The notes: a model not told the origin generated them from the sequence alone. 64,000 bases of DNA from Bacteroidales bacterium (GCA_029210565.1 JARGFQ010000011.1:1-64000); one strand, 5' to 3'; numbered from the stretch's first letter, positions 1-8,598 are shown. Numbers and translations: made by a program.

Positions 1-10
1 ATAAAAATCT

Positions 11-2260
11 TTAAAATCTGCCGCTGAGCCGGAGGCTGAAGTTACGGTGGGGCTGCACGTCTCCCGGGCGGCCCATATATTCGGTGTTTGTGACATTCTT
101 TACCGCTACGGAGACCTTCATGGTATTGCTCAACCTGTATCCGGCACTGATGTCCATCAGGAAATAGCCAGTATTATTCTCCTGCCAGTAGTCGTAAAAG
201 CCCGGCAGGATCTCCTCCCTGGTGAGAGGTATGAGGAAGACATCATCGATGCTGAGTGTCTTTGACCTTACATAGATGTCAACACCCGTCTCAAACCTGT
301 CACGGACACCCTGCAAACCCGCCTTGACAGTGTGTTTCCTACGGTATTTCAGAACAACATCTGTATTCTGACCGGTGTAGGCATTGTATTCAACCGGGTA
401 GATATAAGTATATCCGCCGGTAATGGTTAAATCAGCAAACCCGAATGACCCGCGGAGCATGATCTGAGTCTCAGCACCGTAGATCCTCGACTGCTCAACA
501 TTTATCGCCTTGAAGCCTACGCCGGAGAGACCTGTTGCCAGATTCTGCTGTGCTATTAAAATATATTCTATCATATCACTGTTCTGTGAGAAGAAGAGAG
601 CCAGGTCGCCCTCGCCCCTGATCTCACCGAGCAAGAAGCCCTGCATGACCCCCACCTCGGAGCTCCACCCCGACTCCGCCCTGACACCCGGACTCGGGAA
701 GATCCTTACCGAGCCGAGGGTCGTCGTGGCATACTTCTCGGCTATGGATGGATAGCGGTAGCCCTGCCCGAAGGAGGCCCGAAGGAAGGTATACTCCGCC
801 GCTTGCCAGTTGATGCCAGTCCTGAATACAGGGACAACCCTGTCACCTTCACCGTCGAGTATATTCTGTTCCACCCGCACGCCGGCGGTGACCTTAAGCC
901 TGTCCAGAAGCCCTGCCTCCAGTTGTGCAAACCCCGCGAGATTGAGGGCACGGTGATCGCCGAAGAAATTGGAGGTGACACTGCTCCAGGTCTCGGCAAA
1001 GCCTGCTGTCATGCTAAAATGGTCTGAAAACCTGTACCAGAACTGGTATTCACCGTAGACGGAGAACGCGGCTGAGTTGTTCTCCACCCGCACCGGAAAC
1101 CGGTTGGCTGACGACAGCAGGCGCATGCGTATGTCATGCTTCATCCTGCCGTTGCGGCTCAGCGAGATGAACGGGTCGGCGGCAAAAAAAGAGCCGTGAA
1201 GCCTTGAGACTGTGGATGTATCCTGTTTCAGGGCCCCGTATTCAGCGTCCTCCCACAGGATAAAATCGGCTTTGTATGTCTTTCCCCCGCTGAGGCTCAC
1301 CCCGTATTTCAGTCCCTCTACCCTGCCGCTGTGATGCTTTAGCCTGAGACTGATCCTTCCCATGGTCTCGTCATTGTACTTCCTGTAGCCGTTGTCGGGG
1401 GCAAGATAAAACGCGATACCAAGATCCGTATTCCCAATTTTCCGCAGATGCGAGAAAGACGCGCTGCCGAAGATTCTTGGAGTATCCCACCATTTCCAGT
1501 CGCGGTTGCGGGGAGCGCCGTAGATTCCTCCCTCGGTATAGAATGTCGTCAGAGGCACGTTTGATGCATCGGCGGTTCTGAAGTTTATCACCCCATTCAG
1601 GGCTGAGGAGCCATAGAGAACCGAAGAGGCTCCCTTTATTATCTCCACCTGCGACAGGTTCTCCAGCGGCAGGAACTGCCATTTTATGTTTCCGGCATCT
1701 GCCGACATCATGGGCAGGCCGTCAACGAGGGCCAGCACCCGGCTGCCAACGCCGTAGCTGAATCCGCTGCCACCCCTGACCGAGGCCTGTCCGTCAAGCA
1801 CCTCGATGCCGGAATTCTTGGTTATCAGCTCCTGCGCATCGGTAATATGTGTCCGGAAAAGGTATTCAGGCTTAATGACATCCATAGATACAGTCAGTTC
1901 CGACCTCTTCTGCTCCATCCTGTCAGCGCTGACGACGATCTGATCAAGCAACTGGGCCTCAGGTTCCATCACTGCATTAAGCTCGAGTGTCTCCCCCTCC
2001 TCTAGGGTGACGGTTTCTGAGTGGGATTTATATCCGATGTATTTGAATTCAACCCTGAACGACCCCGGAGAGGTGGCAAAGGTGTAGAAGCCGTCAGTGT
2101 CAGTGGTGGTGCCGAGGCCCCTTCCATAGATGACGTAGACGTCAGGCAGCGGCTCCCCGGTAAGCCTGTCGGTCACCCTGCCGCCGACCGTGGCCTGTGC
2201 AGAGACAGCTCCATGAGTGAGCCACCCAAACGCAAAAAAAAGAATGGCGACTAATCGCAT
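11..2260 (-). CDS. TonB-dependent outer membrane receptor
   Basis: A 749-residue TonB-dependent receptor that should import a scarce ligand across the outer membrane. It has a signal peptide (about residues 1-21), a carboxypeptidase-regulatory-like beta-sandwich (about 24-100), a plug domain (about 120-230, including SVRGGSGFSYGVGSRVL and the phrase VEIIKGASSVLYGSSALNGV), then a 22-strand-type barrel ending in phenylalanine. At about 750 residues it fits the ordinary receptor class (cobalamin, haem, siderophore type) rather than the ~1000-residue SusC class, and no SusD partner is adjacent. Its start codon overlaps the stop of the upstream lipoprotein by one base (TAATG), so the two are translationally coupled and share the promoter near 2707. 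Ligand unknown. The stop lies 10 bases from the window edge, so further operon members may exist outside. Confidence 0.93.
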   Translation of the reverse strand: MRLVAILFFAFGWLTHGAVSAQATVGGRVTDRLTGEPLPDVYVIYGRGLGTTTDTDGFYTFATSPGSFRVEFKYIGYKSHSETVTLEEGETLELNAVMEPEAQLLDQIVVSADRMEQKRSELTVSMDVIKPEYLFRTHITDAQELITKNSGIEVLDGQASVRGGSGFSYGVGSRVLALVDGLPMMSADAGNIKWQFLPLENLSQVEIIKGASSVLYGSSALNGVINFRTADASNVPLTTFYTEGGIYGAPRNRDWKWWDTPRIFGSASFSHLRKIGNTDLGIAFYLAPDNGYRKYNDETMGRISLRLKHHSGRVEGLKYGVSLSGGKTYKADFILWEDAEYGALKQDTSTVSRLHGSFFAADPFISLSRNGRMKHDIRMRLLSSANRFPVRVENNSAAFSVYGEYQFWYRFSDHFSMTAGFAETWSSVTSNFFGDHRALNLAGFAQLEAGLLDRLKVTAGVRVEQNILDGEGDRVVPVFRTGINWQAAEYTFLRASFGQGYRYPSIAEKYATTTLGSVRIFPSPGVRAESGWSSEVGVMQGFLLGEIRGEGDLALFFSQNSDMIEYILIAQQNLATGLSGVGFKAINVEQSRIYGAETQIMLRGSFGFADLTITGGYTYIYPVEYNAYTGQNTDVVLKYRRKHTVKAGLQGVRDRFETGVDIYVRSKTLSIDDVFLIPLTREEILPGFYDYWQENNTGYFLMDISAGYRLSNTMKVSVAVKNVTNTEYMGRPGDVQPHRNFSLRLSGRF

Positions 2261-2661
2261 TATTTCGGCTTGAAGGTCATGCGGATATTGAGCGGGACCA
2301 GCTCGGGATATATGAATGTCACCTTAAGCGAGGTGGATGTCAGCTCTGCTATTGTGGTTGCAATTGATGGTACCGGCAGATCAGGAGAACTGATCGCGAG
2401 GCTGGCATCATTGTCAACAAGCATCCATGTCCCTGAATACTGACCGAAGGTGCCCGTTCCGTCCTTGTTGAAGGTCGCATCTCCCTTGAACTTCTCAAGT
2501 TTCTCTCCCGGTCCGCTTGCATCAACACCGTCGGCAAGCAGGCTGTCGCTGGTCCAGCTGTGGTCTGTCAGAAGTGTGAAGCGATCTGTCTCCTTTTCCT
2601 TTCCACATGAAATCAGGATCATCAAGATGGCCGGAAGTATGAGTACCAGTAACTTTTTCAT
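2260..2661 (-). CDS. small lipoprotein, lipocalin-like
   Basis: A 133-residue lipoprotein: the signal peptide MKKLLVLILPAILMILISC has its lipid-attachment cysteine at position 19. The remainder (TDHSWTSDSLLADG, FNKDGTGTFGQYSGTWMLVDNDASLAI, then a region resembling a beta-strand end) follows the pattern of the lipocalin-like/META-type small lipoproteins common in Bacteroidota. An upstream in-frame start at 2709 is rejected because it lies inside the promoter -7 element (2707-2714). It is coupled by a one-base overlap to the TonB-dependent receptor, so it may be an accessory surface or periplasmic binding subunit of that receptor; that role is inference. No specific function recognised. Confidence 0.8.
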   Translation of the reverse strand: MKKLLVLILPAILMILISCGKEKETDRFTLLTDHSWTSDSLLADGVDASGPGEKLEKFKGDATFNKDGTGTFGQYSGTWMLVDNDASLAISSPDLPVPSIATTIAELTSTSLKVTFIYPELVPLNIRMTFKPK

Positions 2662-2706
2662 GGCTGTTGTTTTTGTTTCAGTTCTGATAATAACCTGAAC
2701 TGACAA

Positions 2707-2714
2707 CAAAGATA
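2707..2714 (-). promoter_or_regulatory. -7 promoter element for lipoprotein/TonB receptor pair
   Basis: On the minus strand the sequence is TATCTTTG, a perfect match to the Bacteroidota -7 consensus TAnnTTTG. It lies about 46 bases upstream of the ATG at 2661 and just downstream (in transcription direction) of an intrinsic terminator at 2752-2772, which fits a separate transcription unit. A clear -33 TTG is not visible; that position is occupied by the palindrome at 2722-2737, as expected of an activator- or repressor-controlled promoter. Confidence 0.6.
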
Positions 2715-2721
2715 GATGAAA

Positions 2722-2737
2722 TCAGTTAATTAACTGA
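2722..2737. promoter_or_regulatory. 16-bp perfect palindrome, candidate operator
   Basis: TCAGTTAATTAACTGA is a perfect 16-base palindrome. It sits 8 bases upstream of the -7 element of the lipoprotein/receptor promoter and covers the -33 region, a typical place for a dimeric regulator to bind. Which regulator is unknown. Confidence 0.5.
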
Positions 2738-2751
2738 AGTATTATATTTTG

Positions 2752-2772
2752 AAAAACAGGCATACCTGCCTG
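2752..2772 (-). terminator. intrinsic terminator after propeller lipoprotein
   Basis: In the minus-strand transcript a 6-bp stem CAGGCA/TGCCTG with a GGTA loop is followed at once by TTTTTC. It lies about 100 bases past the stop of the propeller lipoprotein gene and before the next promoter, separating two operons. Confidence 0.7.
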
Positions 2773-2874
2773 ATCCTGACAGGGGAGTGCTGCACGGGTT
2801 TCAACAGACCGGTGCCGGGTCATTCTCTCCCCCAAGTAATCAGAGTGACCAATGCCGTGGGCAGGAAGATCGTG

Positions 2875-4212
2875 CTACTCTGAGTTCTTGCGGTAGTATA
2901 TGGTTTTGAAATCAAAATCCTTTACAATAAGCACCCCGTTATGGTCAACATAAAGTGTGCGAAGATCAGGGAAGAGCCAGTAGTTCTCATACTCGTCAAG
3001 GTCGTAAGAAGTCATGATCCCGAATCCGGGAATGGCCACATACCAGCAATCGGCCCACCTGGTAAAGAGATTGTCATATGACGACCTGAATGCTACGCCC
3101 ACGCTGTGAACACGTGAAAAAGTGGCTCCCCTGTCGTCCGACCGGTAGATAACCTCTCCCGTTCCCTGGTCGCAGATGATGAAGATCTGATCATCATCAG
3201 TGACATACAGTTTTTGAGAATAGGCCGGGGTTGTCAGCTGCGTCCATGTCTGGCCGTCGTCATCAGAAATCATCAGGCTGCAGCAGTCGAGCCCGTGCTT
3301 TATCAAGGCCCCGTCCGACAGCCTGAAGACATCACCCAGCCTCTGCTCAGACATGCCGGCTCCGGCGTCATGCCATGTCACAGCCATGTCATCGGAGTAT
3401 CTTATCGGTTCCTCGGCCGTATAAACCCACAGCCTGTTGTCGTTGGAGACAAATATCTGGTGGTAGTGTGAGCGTTCGGGCCACGGTTTGGTGCAGGGCT
3501 GCCATGATGATCCGTGATCCAGGCTCCTGAAAATATTGCCGCCGTTGGTACTGACATAAATCACTCCGTTACTATCTATCTCCACGGTACGCGGTCTGTC
3601 CGGGGAATTGAAAACGGGATCGTTGACCCTTTCCCACTGGTAATACCTTTCCCCCTGCCTGTAGAGATAACTGCCAGCGGTAATGAAGGTAACCCTGTTG
3701 ACGGTATCAGCCACCATATCCATTATCTGCACCTCCGGTGTGCCGGTGACTCCGTCCCACTCATCCTCCCTGAAGCCATAGGCAACCAGGTCTATTGAGG
3801 TCATAAGGCTGCCGGAAAGGTTCCAGACCGATGCCCTCAGCACCTGCCTGAATGTTTCGTGGCCCAGGGTCCAAACTGCACCGATATCCTGTCCGGAAGA
3901 GACATATTCACGTTCCTGTGAGATTGATCCGCCTCCCTGGACAGGCTCGAAAATCACTCTTACAGAATCGACCTTCGCAGATGTATTGGTATATACCTGG
4001 AACCACGCTGACACATCCAGCGACTCTCCTGCCAGCAACCTGGATTCCTGGCTGTTATTAAAGTAGAACTGATAGTTCTCCAGGATTCTGCGTGAAGGAT
4101 CTTCAGTACATGAGGCAAGAATGAGCATCATGATGGCAATTATTATTGCCATACTACGCACATCCCATTTTTTTGTTATAGTTTTCATCATCCGGCTGTG
4201 CTTATATCTCAT
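2875..4212 (-). CDS. propeller (BNR/Ycf48-like) lipoprotein
   Basis: A 445-residue lipoprotein; the lipobox is MMLILASC with the cysteine at residue 35 of this start (ATGs at 4191 or 4188 are also possible starts). After an N-terminal beta-sandwich-like region (about 45-150) come repeats of the sialidase/photosystem-stability-factor type, for example IFRSLDHGSSWQPC, RYSDDMAVTWHDAG, ISDDDGQTWTQL and YRSDDRGATFSRV, each with the S-x-D-x-G-x-T/S-W Asp-box pattern. These Asp boxes build a beta-propeller; I see no catalytic arginine triad that would make it a sialidase. The gene begins 7 bases after the stop of the outer membrane barrel gene, so the two are surely co-transcribed and may form a surface complex. 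Substrate unknown. Confidence 0.75.
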   Translation of the reverse strand: MRYKHSRMMKTITKKWDVRSMAIIIAIMMLILASCTEDPSRRILENYQFYFNNSQESRLLAGESLDVSAWFQVYTNTSAKVDSVRVIFEPVQGGGSISQEREYVSSGQDIGAVWTLGHETFRQVLRASVWNLSGSLMTSIDLVAYGFREDEWDGVTGTPEVQIMDMVADTVNRVTFITAGSYLYRQGERYYQWERVNDPVFNSPDRPRTVEIDSNGVIYVSTNGGNIFRSLDHGSSWQPCTKPWPERSHYHQIFVSNDNRLWVYTAEEPIRYSDDMAVTWHDAGAGMSEQRLGDVFRLSDGALIKHGLDCCSLMISDDDGQTWTQLTTPAYSQKLYVTDDDQIFIICDQGTGEVIYRSDDRGATFSRVHSVGVAFRSSYDNLFTRWADCWYVAIPGFGIMTSYDLDEYENYWLFPDLRTLYVDHNGVLIVKDFDFKTIYYRKNSE

Positions 4213-4219
4213 CAGATCC

Positions 4220-5617
4220 TTACCTGTAAAGCGGAACGCTGAGTCCTGCCCGCAAGGCCAGGGTACTGTTCCGTATAAATATGTCCTTTGGATTAGGTTT
4301 GGGTATCCCGCTGGAGGCCAGATTGAAGACCTCGGAAAATCCCTGTCTGTATTCTATCCCTATATCCAGCTTCAGGTTACCGTGCAGCGGTATGGCAACC
4401 CCTGCTGCGGCCAGCCATCCGAAGTCGTTCCTCTTTATCAGTTCCGTAAGATCATCATGGATGGTAGTCTCTTCAAGAGTGTAGGATCCGTTGCTGAAAG
4501 TCTCCCTCATTGCCGTGCCGGTACAGCGGGCATTAAGCCTGGCGGCGAAATATGGTCCGGTGCTGAAGGAGAAGGTCTCATTCCCCCCGAAGTGAAAGTC
4601 GATCAGCACAGGTATCACCGCGTAATCTACGCTCACTCTGCTGTCCACGTAATAATCGTAATCTCCGGACCCCGACCAGTCATGATAGAGGTAATAGAGA
4701 TCACTGGAGTCGCGCATTGAATATCCCTGGCGTTCCAGGGTAAGCCCGGTGCGGAACCATGTCTTTGACCCGCTGATCCTGAAGTTAATACCGAAGCCTG
4801 CCGACGGTCCCGCATAGGATGAGTATTTATCTTTCAGTATGTTTCCGGTGTTACGGGAGAGATTTACGCCGGCAAGCCAGGTGAGGTAGATATCCTCACT
4901 GACCTCTCCAGCATCCTCTTTAGCGTCCTCTTTCGCCCCCACGCCTTCATCACCGGTTCTCCCCAGCCTGCAGATCAGTCCGATAGTGAGATCCGTGGAT
5001 CCGTGCTTGCTGTCCGGCACTGCGGTCAGAAATCTCCGTCCGGTATTGTATCTCCCCCGCACAAACAGATCAAGATTTTCAAGCAACGGGTAGTCCAGTC
5101 TCATCATGTAGGTATAACCGTAATCATTCCTCAGCGAATCATCCGGATTATAGTACCAGCCGTAATCAGTGTCCTGGTCAACCAGGAAAGAGTAGTAGGC
5201 TCCGGCTCCCAGGGTCAGCTGCGGTCTGGTCGGGATGGTCACAGTCAGCTGCAGCGGCAGGGTCACAAAACTGTAGTTGGCACTCTCCAGATTGTTGATA
5301 TACGGTGGCATCCAGATAGATGGATACATCAGGTAAATACCATCCGGATAGTATGTTTGGTCATACCTGTGATACTCATAGTAAACAGTAGAATAGTCGA
5401 CACCTGCATTCAGCCCCAGTGTCGGGGTCATCTGCCAGCCGGCAAAGAGGCCCGCCGATGGTCCCGGCTTGTTCTTCCAGTGACCATAGGTAGTTGTGCT
5501 GTGCAGGTCCGAGAAGTTGATGCCGGAACCGGCGCCAACTGAAATCTTCTGTGAAAATAGTGGTGTAGCTGTAATACTGAGTAACAATAACACCACGGTT
5601 TGACGACAGGGTTTCAT
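4220..5617 (-). CDS. outer membrane protein with two PorT-like beta-barrel domains
   Basis: A 465-residue exported protein. The chosen start gives a clean signal peptide (MKPCRQTVVLLLLSITATPLFSQ); the longer reading from 5704 adds 29 non-signal residues. It contains two copies of a Bacteroidota outer-membrane barrel domain, one from about residue 25 to 225 and one from about 255 to the end, both opening with a GVN/GSGINFS-type strand followed by GPSAG and a tyrosine-rich stretch. They are joined by an acidic linker (AKEDAKEDAGEVSED). The final strand LALRAGLSVPLYR is a plausible barrel signature. First gene of a two-gene unit with the propeller lipoprotein. Function unknown. Confidence 0.72.
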   Translation of the reverse strand: MKPCRQTVVLLLLSITATPLFSQKISVGAGSGINFSDLHSTTTYGHWKNKPGPSAGLFAGWQMTPTLGLNAGVDYSTVYYEYHRYDQTYYPDGIYLMYPSIWMPPYINNLESANYSFVTLPLQLTVTIPTRPQLTLGAGAYYSFLVDQDTDYGWYYNPDDSLRNDYGYTYMMRLDYPLLENLDLFVRGRYNTGRRFLTAVPDSKHGSTDLTIGLICRLGRTGDEGVGAKEDAKEDAGEVSEDIYLTWLAGVNLSRNTGNILKDKYSSYAGPSAGFGINFRISGSKTWFRTGLTLERQGYSMRDSSDLYYLYHDWSGSGDYDYYVDSRVSVDYAVIPVLIDFHFGGNETFSFSTGPYFAARLNARCTGTAMRETFSNGSYTLEETTIHDDLTELIKRNDFGWLAAAGVAIPLHGNLKLDIGIEYRQGFSEVFNLASSGIPKPNPKDIFIRNSTLALRAGLSVPLYR

Positions 5618-5925
5618 AGTCAGAAAGTCAGGGTTGTTCAATTTGCATACTGCAAAAACTGTGCCCGGCGAGGGCACATGGACGGAAAAGATGTCATAGA
5701 GCACAAAACTAATCAGCGACGATGCAGGTTGCAGGAATTGCCGGATGCCACCACAGGGTAAAGGCTCCGGAACTCACCGGTTTAAATCCGGGAGCGATGT
5801 CGCATCCAAGTGCCAGCACGGAGCTGTAAGTTGTCTGGCTGGCATTTCAGTTCCGGGTCATGAAGGTCAGAACAATTCTTTTTACTATTTTTAGTTTTCT
5901 TAACTACAAACCATAATCCAATAAT
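5618..5925. other. divergent intergenic region with three stem-loops
   Basis: About 308 bases between the divergent barrel gene and the nucleotide-sugar dehydrogenase. It contains closely packed inverted repeats: CCGG/CCGG around a 7-base loop (5777-5791), GCGA/TCGC (5794-5803) and TGCCAGC/GCTGGCA with a 20-base loop (5811-5844). I could not find a perfect TAnnTTTG promoter for either gene here. Confidence 0.4.
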
Positions 5926-7560
5926 ATGAGCGAAAGATATTCTGTGAGTCCCAACGGTGAGAGGTTTCCATTGCCAAAGCCGGAGGATTATAAAGCTGAG
6001 TTTGATAGCATTAAGGAGCGTGTAGAAAAGGAACGTGCCAAAGGTCGCGAGATAGTTGTGGTCATGGGCGTCGGATTCGTAGGCGCCGTTATGGCTGCCA
6101 TCGTAGCCGATACTGTCGACAAGAAAGGCAAGCCGTCGAAGTTTGTCATAGGGATGCAGCGTCCCAGTGCCCGCAGCTTCTGGAAGATACCGATGCTCAA
6201 CCGCGGTGTCTCACCCGTCAAGGCCGAGGACCCCGAGGTAGACCCGATGATTGCCCGCTGCGTCAAGGAGAAGGAGACGCTTATAGCAACATATACCTAT
6301 GATGTTTTGAAACTGGCCGATGTGGTTGTGGTGGATGTGCAGTGCGACTATATCAAGGAGGAGCTGGGCAACGTTCGTGCCGGGCAGACTGATATGGCGG
6401 CCCTGGAGGCTTCTCTGGCAGTCATCGCCGAACATATCCCCCCTGAGGCACTGGTACTGATAGAGACGACCGTCGCACCGGGTACCACAGAGCAGGTGGC
6501 ATACCCGATAATGAAAAAGGCATTCAGGAAGCGTGGTATAAAGAGCGATCCGCTGCTGGCGCACAGCTATGAGAGGGTCATGCCCGGCCGCAACTATGTG
6601 GCAAGCATCCGCGATTTCTGGAGGGTATGCAGCGGCATCAACGACGAGGCCAGGAAGCGTGTTGTGAAATTCCTCACCGAGGTGCTCAACACTGAGAAGT
6701 TCCCGCTGACGGTGATGGACCGGCCGATAGAATCAGAGACAGCCAAGATCGTGGAGAACAGCTACCGCGCAACAATACTGGCGTTCCTGGATGAGTGGAG
6801 CCTCTTCGCCGAACGTAACGGTGTTGATCTCATCAAGGTTATCAAGGCAATCAAGATGAGACCCACACACAGCAACATGATCTTCCCCGGGCCTGGCATA
6901 GGCGGTTACTGCCTCCCCAAGGACGGCGGACTGGGAGTATGGGCATACAAGCATATCCTGGGCTTTGAGGATGACATCTTCAGGATCACCCCCATGGCCA
7001 TTGATATCAATGATACACGCGGACTGCATGTGGGGCAGCTTACACGCGACGCCCTCCGCAACATGGGCAAGGCGATAGCAGCATCAGACGTGCTGGTCCT
7101 GGGGGCAGCATACCGTGAAGATGTAGGCGACACACGCTACAGCGGATCAGAGATCGTCATCCGCAAGCTGGCGGAGATGGGAGCCGAGATCAGGGTACAT
7201 GACCCCTACGTGGAGCACTGGTGGGAGTTTGAACAGCAGGACAGCTACCCGGCAGAGGGACAGAGCAAGGCACAGTTCTTCCGTAACCAGGAGAAGCTGA
7301 AGGAGATAAGGATCGAACAGAACCTTGACAAAGCCCTCAAGGGTGCAGAGGCAGTGATACTCGCGGTGCCGCACTCCGCCTATCTCGATCTCGATCCTGA
7401 CATGGTGGTGAAGAAGATAGGACAGCCTGCTGCCATCATCGACTGCTTCGGAATACTTAGCGACGAGAAGATCAGGCGCTACTTCCAGCTAGGATGCGAG
7501 GTCAAGGGACTGGGAAGAGGACATATACAAAGGATCAAGGAAGAGACACGCAAGTCGTGA
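5926..7560 (+). CDS. nucleotide-sugar dehydrogenase (UDP-sugar 6-dehydrogenase family)
   Basis: A 544-residue NAD-dependent dehydrogenase that oxidises the C6 alcohol of a UDP-sugar to the uronic acid for envelope polysaccharide. An N-terminal Rossmann motif VVVMGVGFVGAVMAA starts near residue 45. The central domain carries VLIETTVAPGTTE and the catalytic-cysteine motif GPGIGGYCLPKDGG (Cys329). The C-terminal UDP-binding domain includes VLVLGAAYREDVGDTRYSGS and DPYVEHWW. It is about 100 residues longer than typical family members (about 430), with an N-terminal extension and a charged insert near residues 440-470. It is more like the UDP-N-acetylhexosamine 6-dehydrogenase (WbpA/WecC) group than UDP-glucose dehydrogenase, but the exact substrate cannot be told. 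No glycosyltransferase or epimerase genes flank it. Confidence 0.85.
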   Translation: MSERYSVSPNGERFPLPKPEDYKAEFDSIKERVEKERAKGREIVVVMGVGFVGAVMAAIVADTVDKKGKPSKFVIGMQRPSARSFWKIPMLNRGVSPVKAEDPEVDPMIARCVKEKETLIATYTYDVLKLADVVVVDVQCDYIKEELGNVRAGQTDMAALEASLAVIAEHIPPEALVLIETTVAPGTTEQVAYPIMKKAFRKRGIKSDPLLAHSYERVMPGRNYVASIRDFWRVCSGINDEARKRVVKFLTEVLNTEKFPLTVMDRPIESETAKIVENSYRATILAFLDEWSLFAERNGVDLIKVIKAIKMRPTHSNMIFPGPGIGGYCLPKDGGLGVWAYKHILGFEDDIFRITPMAIDINDTRGLHVGQLTRDALRNMGKAIAASDVLVLGAAYREDVGDTRYSGSEIVIRKLAEMGAEIRVHDPYVEHWWEFEQQDSYPAEGQSKAQFFRNQEKLKEIRIEQNLDKALKGAEAVILAVPHSAYLDLDPDMVVKKIGQPAAIIDCFGILSDEKIRRYFQLGCEVKGLGRGHIQRIKEETRKS

Positions 7561-7600
7561 GGACGGTGAGAAATAACGAGAAACCCTAAAACAGGTTATC

Positions 7601-8452
7601 ATGAATAAAAAGGTAAATGAACTGTATGATGAATACCGTGACGGCAGGGTGAGCCGGCGGGAATTCATGAAGAAGCTTGCCGTCGTCACCGGTGGCACAG
7701 CCGCTGCAGTAATAATACTGCCCGGCTGCAACGGTGCGTCAGCCAGCCGCCGAAAATCAGGTGCCCTAAACCTCATCAATAAATTCATCACCTATCCGGG
7801 AGCCACCGGGGAGATGAGAGCCTATCTCTCCATGCCCGAGGGCAGGGATAAGCTGCCGGGAGTGATAGTCATTCATGAGAACAGGGGTCTGGTACCCCAC
7901 ATTCAGGATGTCAACAGGCGCATGGCCATGGAGGGTTTCATCTCGCTGGCACCTGACGCCATCTCCCCTCTCGGCGGAACACCGGAAGACCAGGACAAGG
8001 GCAGGGAGCTGATAGGCCAGCTCAACCGTGAGGAGACGGTGAAGAACTTTGTTGCAGCCGTCAAATACCTCGAGACCCATCCCCGCTCTACGGGCAAGGT
8101 AGGTTGCACAGGCTTCTGCTGGGGCGGTGCGATGACCAACCAGGTGGCGGTGAATTCCCCTGACCTCGACGCTGCCGTTCCCTATTACGGTTCAACGCCG
8201 GCAGCTGAAGAGGTGCCTAAGATAAAGGCAAAGATAATGGCACACTATGCAGGCAATGATGAACGCATCAATGCCGGCATACCCGCCTTCGAAGAGGCGC
8301 TGAAGCAGGCTGGCATTGAGTACCAGATTTTCATCTATGAAGGCGCTGATCATTCATTCAACAATGATACAGGAGCAAGGTACAACAAGGAGGCTGCCGA
8401 TCTTGCATGGGGCAGGACCGTCAGGTTCTTCAAGGATAAGCTGGGAGAATAA
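7601..8452 (+). CDS. dienelactone hydrolase family protein, Tat-type signal
   Basis: A 283-residue alpha/beta-hydrolase of the dienelactone hydrolase family. Residues 18-26 (SRREFMKKL) precede a hydrophobic stretch ending in PGCNG, a twin-arginine-type signal with a possible lipobox, so the protein is probably exported folded. The catalytic triad fits Cys173 (GFCWGGAM), Asp220 (AGNDERIN) and His251 (GADHSFNN), and the HENRGLVPHIQD oxyanion-side motif is present. The cysteine nucleophile is characteristic of this family. It lies 40 bases after the dehydrogenase on the same strand. Physiological substrate unknown. Confidence 0.85.
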   Translation: MNKKVNELYDEYRDGRVSRREFMKKLAVVTGGTAAAVIILPGCNGASASRRKSGALNLINKFITYPGATGEMRAYLSMPEGRDKLPGVIVIHENRGLVPHIQDVNRRMAMEGFISLAPDAISPLGGTPEDQDKGRELIGQLNREETVKNFVAAVKYLETHPRSTGKVGCTGFCWGGAMTNQVAVNSPDLDAAVPYYGSTPAAEEVPKIKAKIMAHYAGNDERINAGIPAFEEALKQAGIEYQIFIYEGADHSFNNDTGARYNKEAADLAWGRTVRFFKDKLGE

Positions 8453-8491
8453 CTGTATCCCTCCCGGAGCCGGACTACATCAAATGTGACG

Positions 8492-8598
8492 GGCTGCCTG
8501 CAAGGCTGACCTCCACCCCGGCAGCCAGCGGTCACCTTTCCCTTGTCAGGTTGCCTGCAAAACTGCCAGCCACCCCGGCAGCTAGCGGTCACCTTTCC
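8492..8598. repeat. two 50-bp tandem copies, period 57, covering a gene 3' end
   Basis: Copies at 8492-8541 and 8549-8598 match at about 43 of 50 positions. The second contains the last codons and stop of the radical SAM gene (LWKGDR-stop) and the first lies wholly in the intergenic space. Each can fold a 7-bp stem: GGCTGCC with GGCAGCC in copy 1, GGTTGCC with GGCAGCT in copy 2. The changes in copy 2 keep pairing through two G-U pairs, so the hairpin may be selected. It lies between convergent genes and could serve as a terminator or RNA end structure, though no T-run follows. Confidence 0.6.

Noticed and set aside
2662..2709. Longer start of the small lipoprotein at 2709
   Set aside because: The start lies within the -7 promoter element and the extra residues would precede the lipoprotein signal.
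2875..4212. Sialidase function for the Asp-box propeller lipoprotein
   Set aside because: Asp boxes only define the fold; the arginine triad and catalytic residues of sialidases are not recognisable.
5706..5850. Minus-strand open frame of about 45 codons ending near 5706
   Set aside because: No start codon after an in-frame stop, and no family resemblance; probably chance in moderately GC-rich DNA.
5761..5880. Cobalamin riboswitch upstream of the nucleotide-sugar dehydrogenase
   Set aside because: Two stems are arranged as in P4-P5, but the conserved ACTGT segment and the B12-box bases are missing, and the downstream gene has no link to cobalamin. Kept only as an unclassified structured leader.
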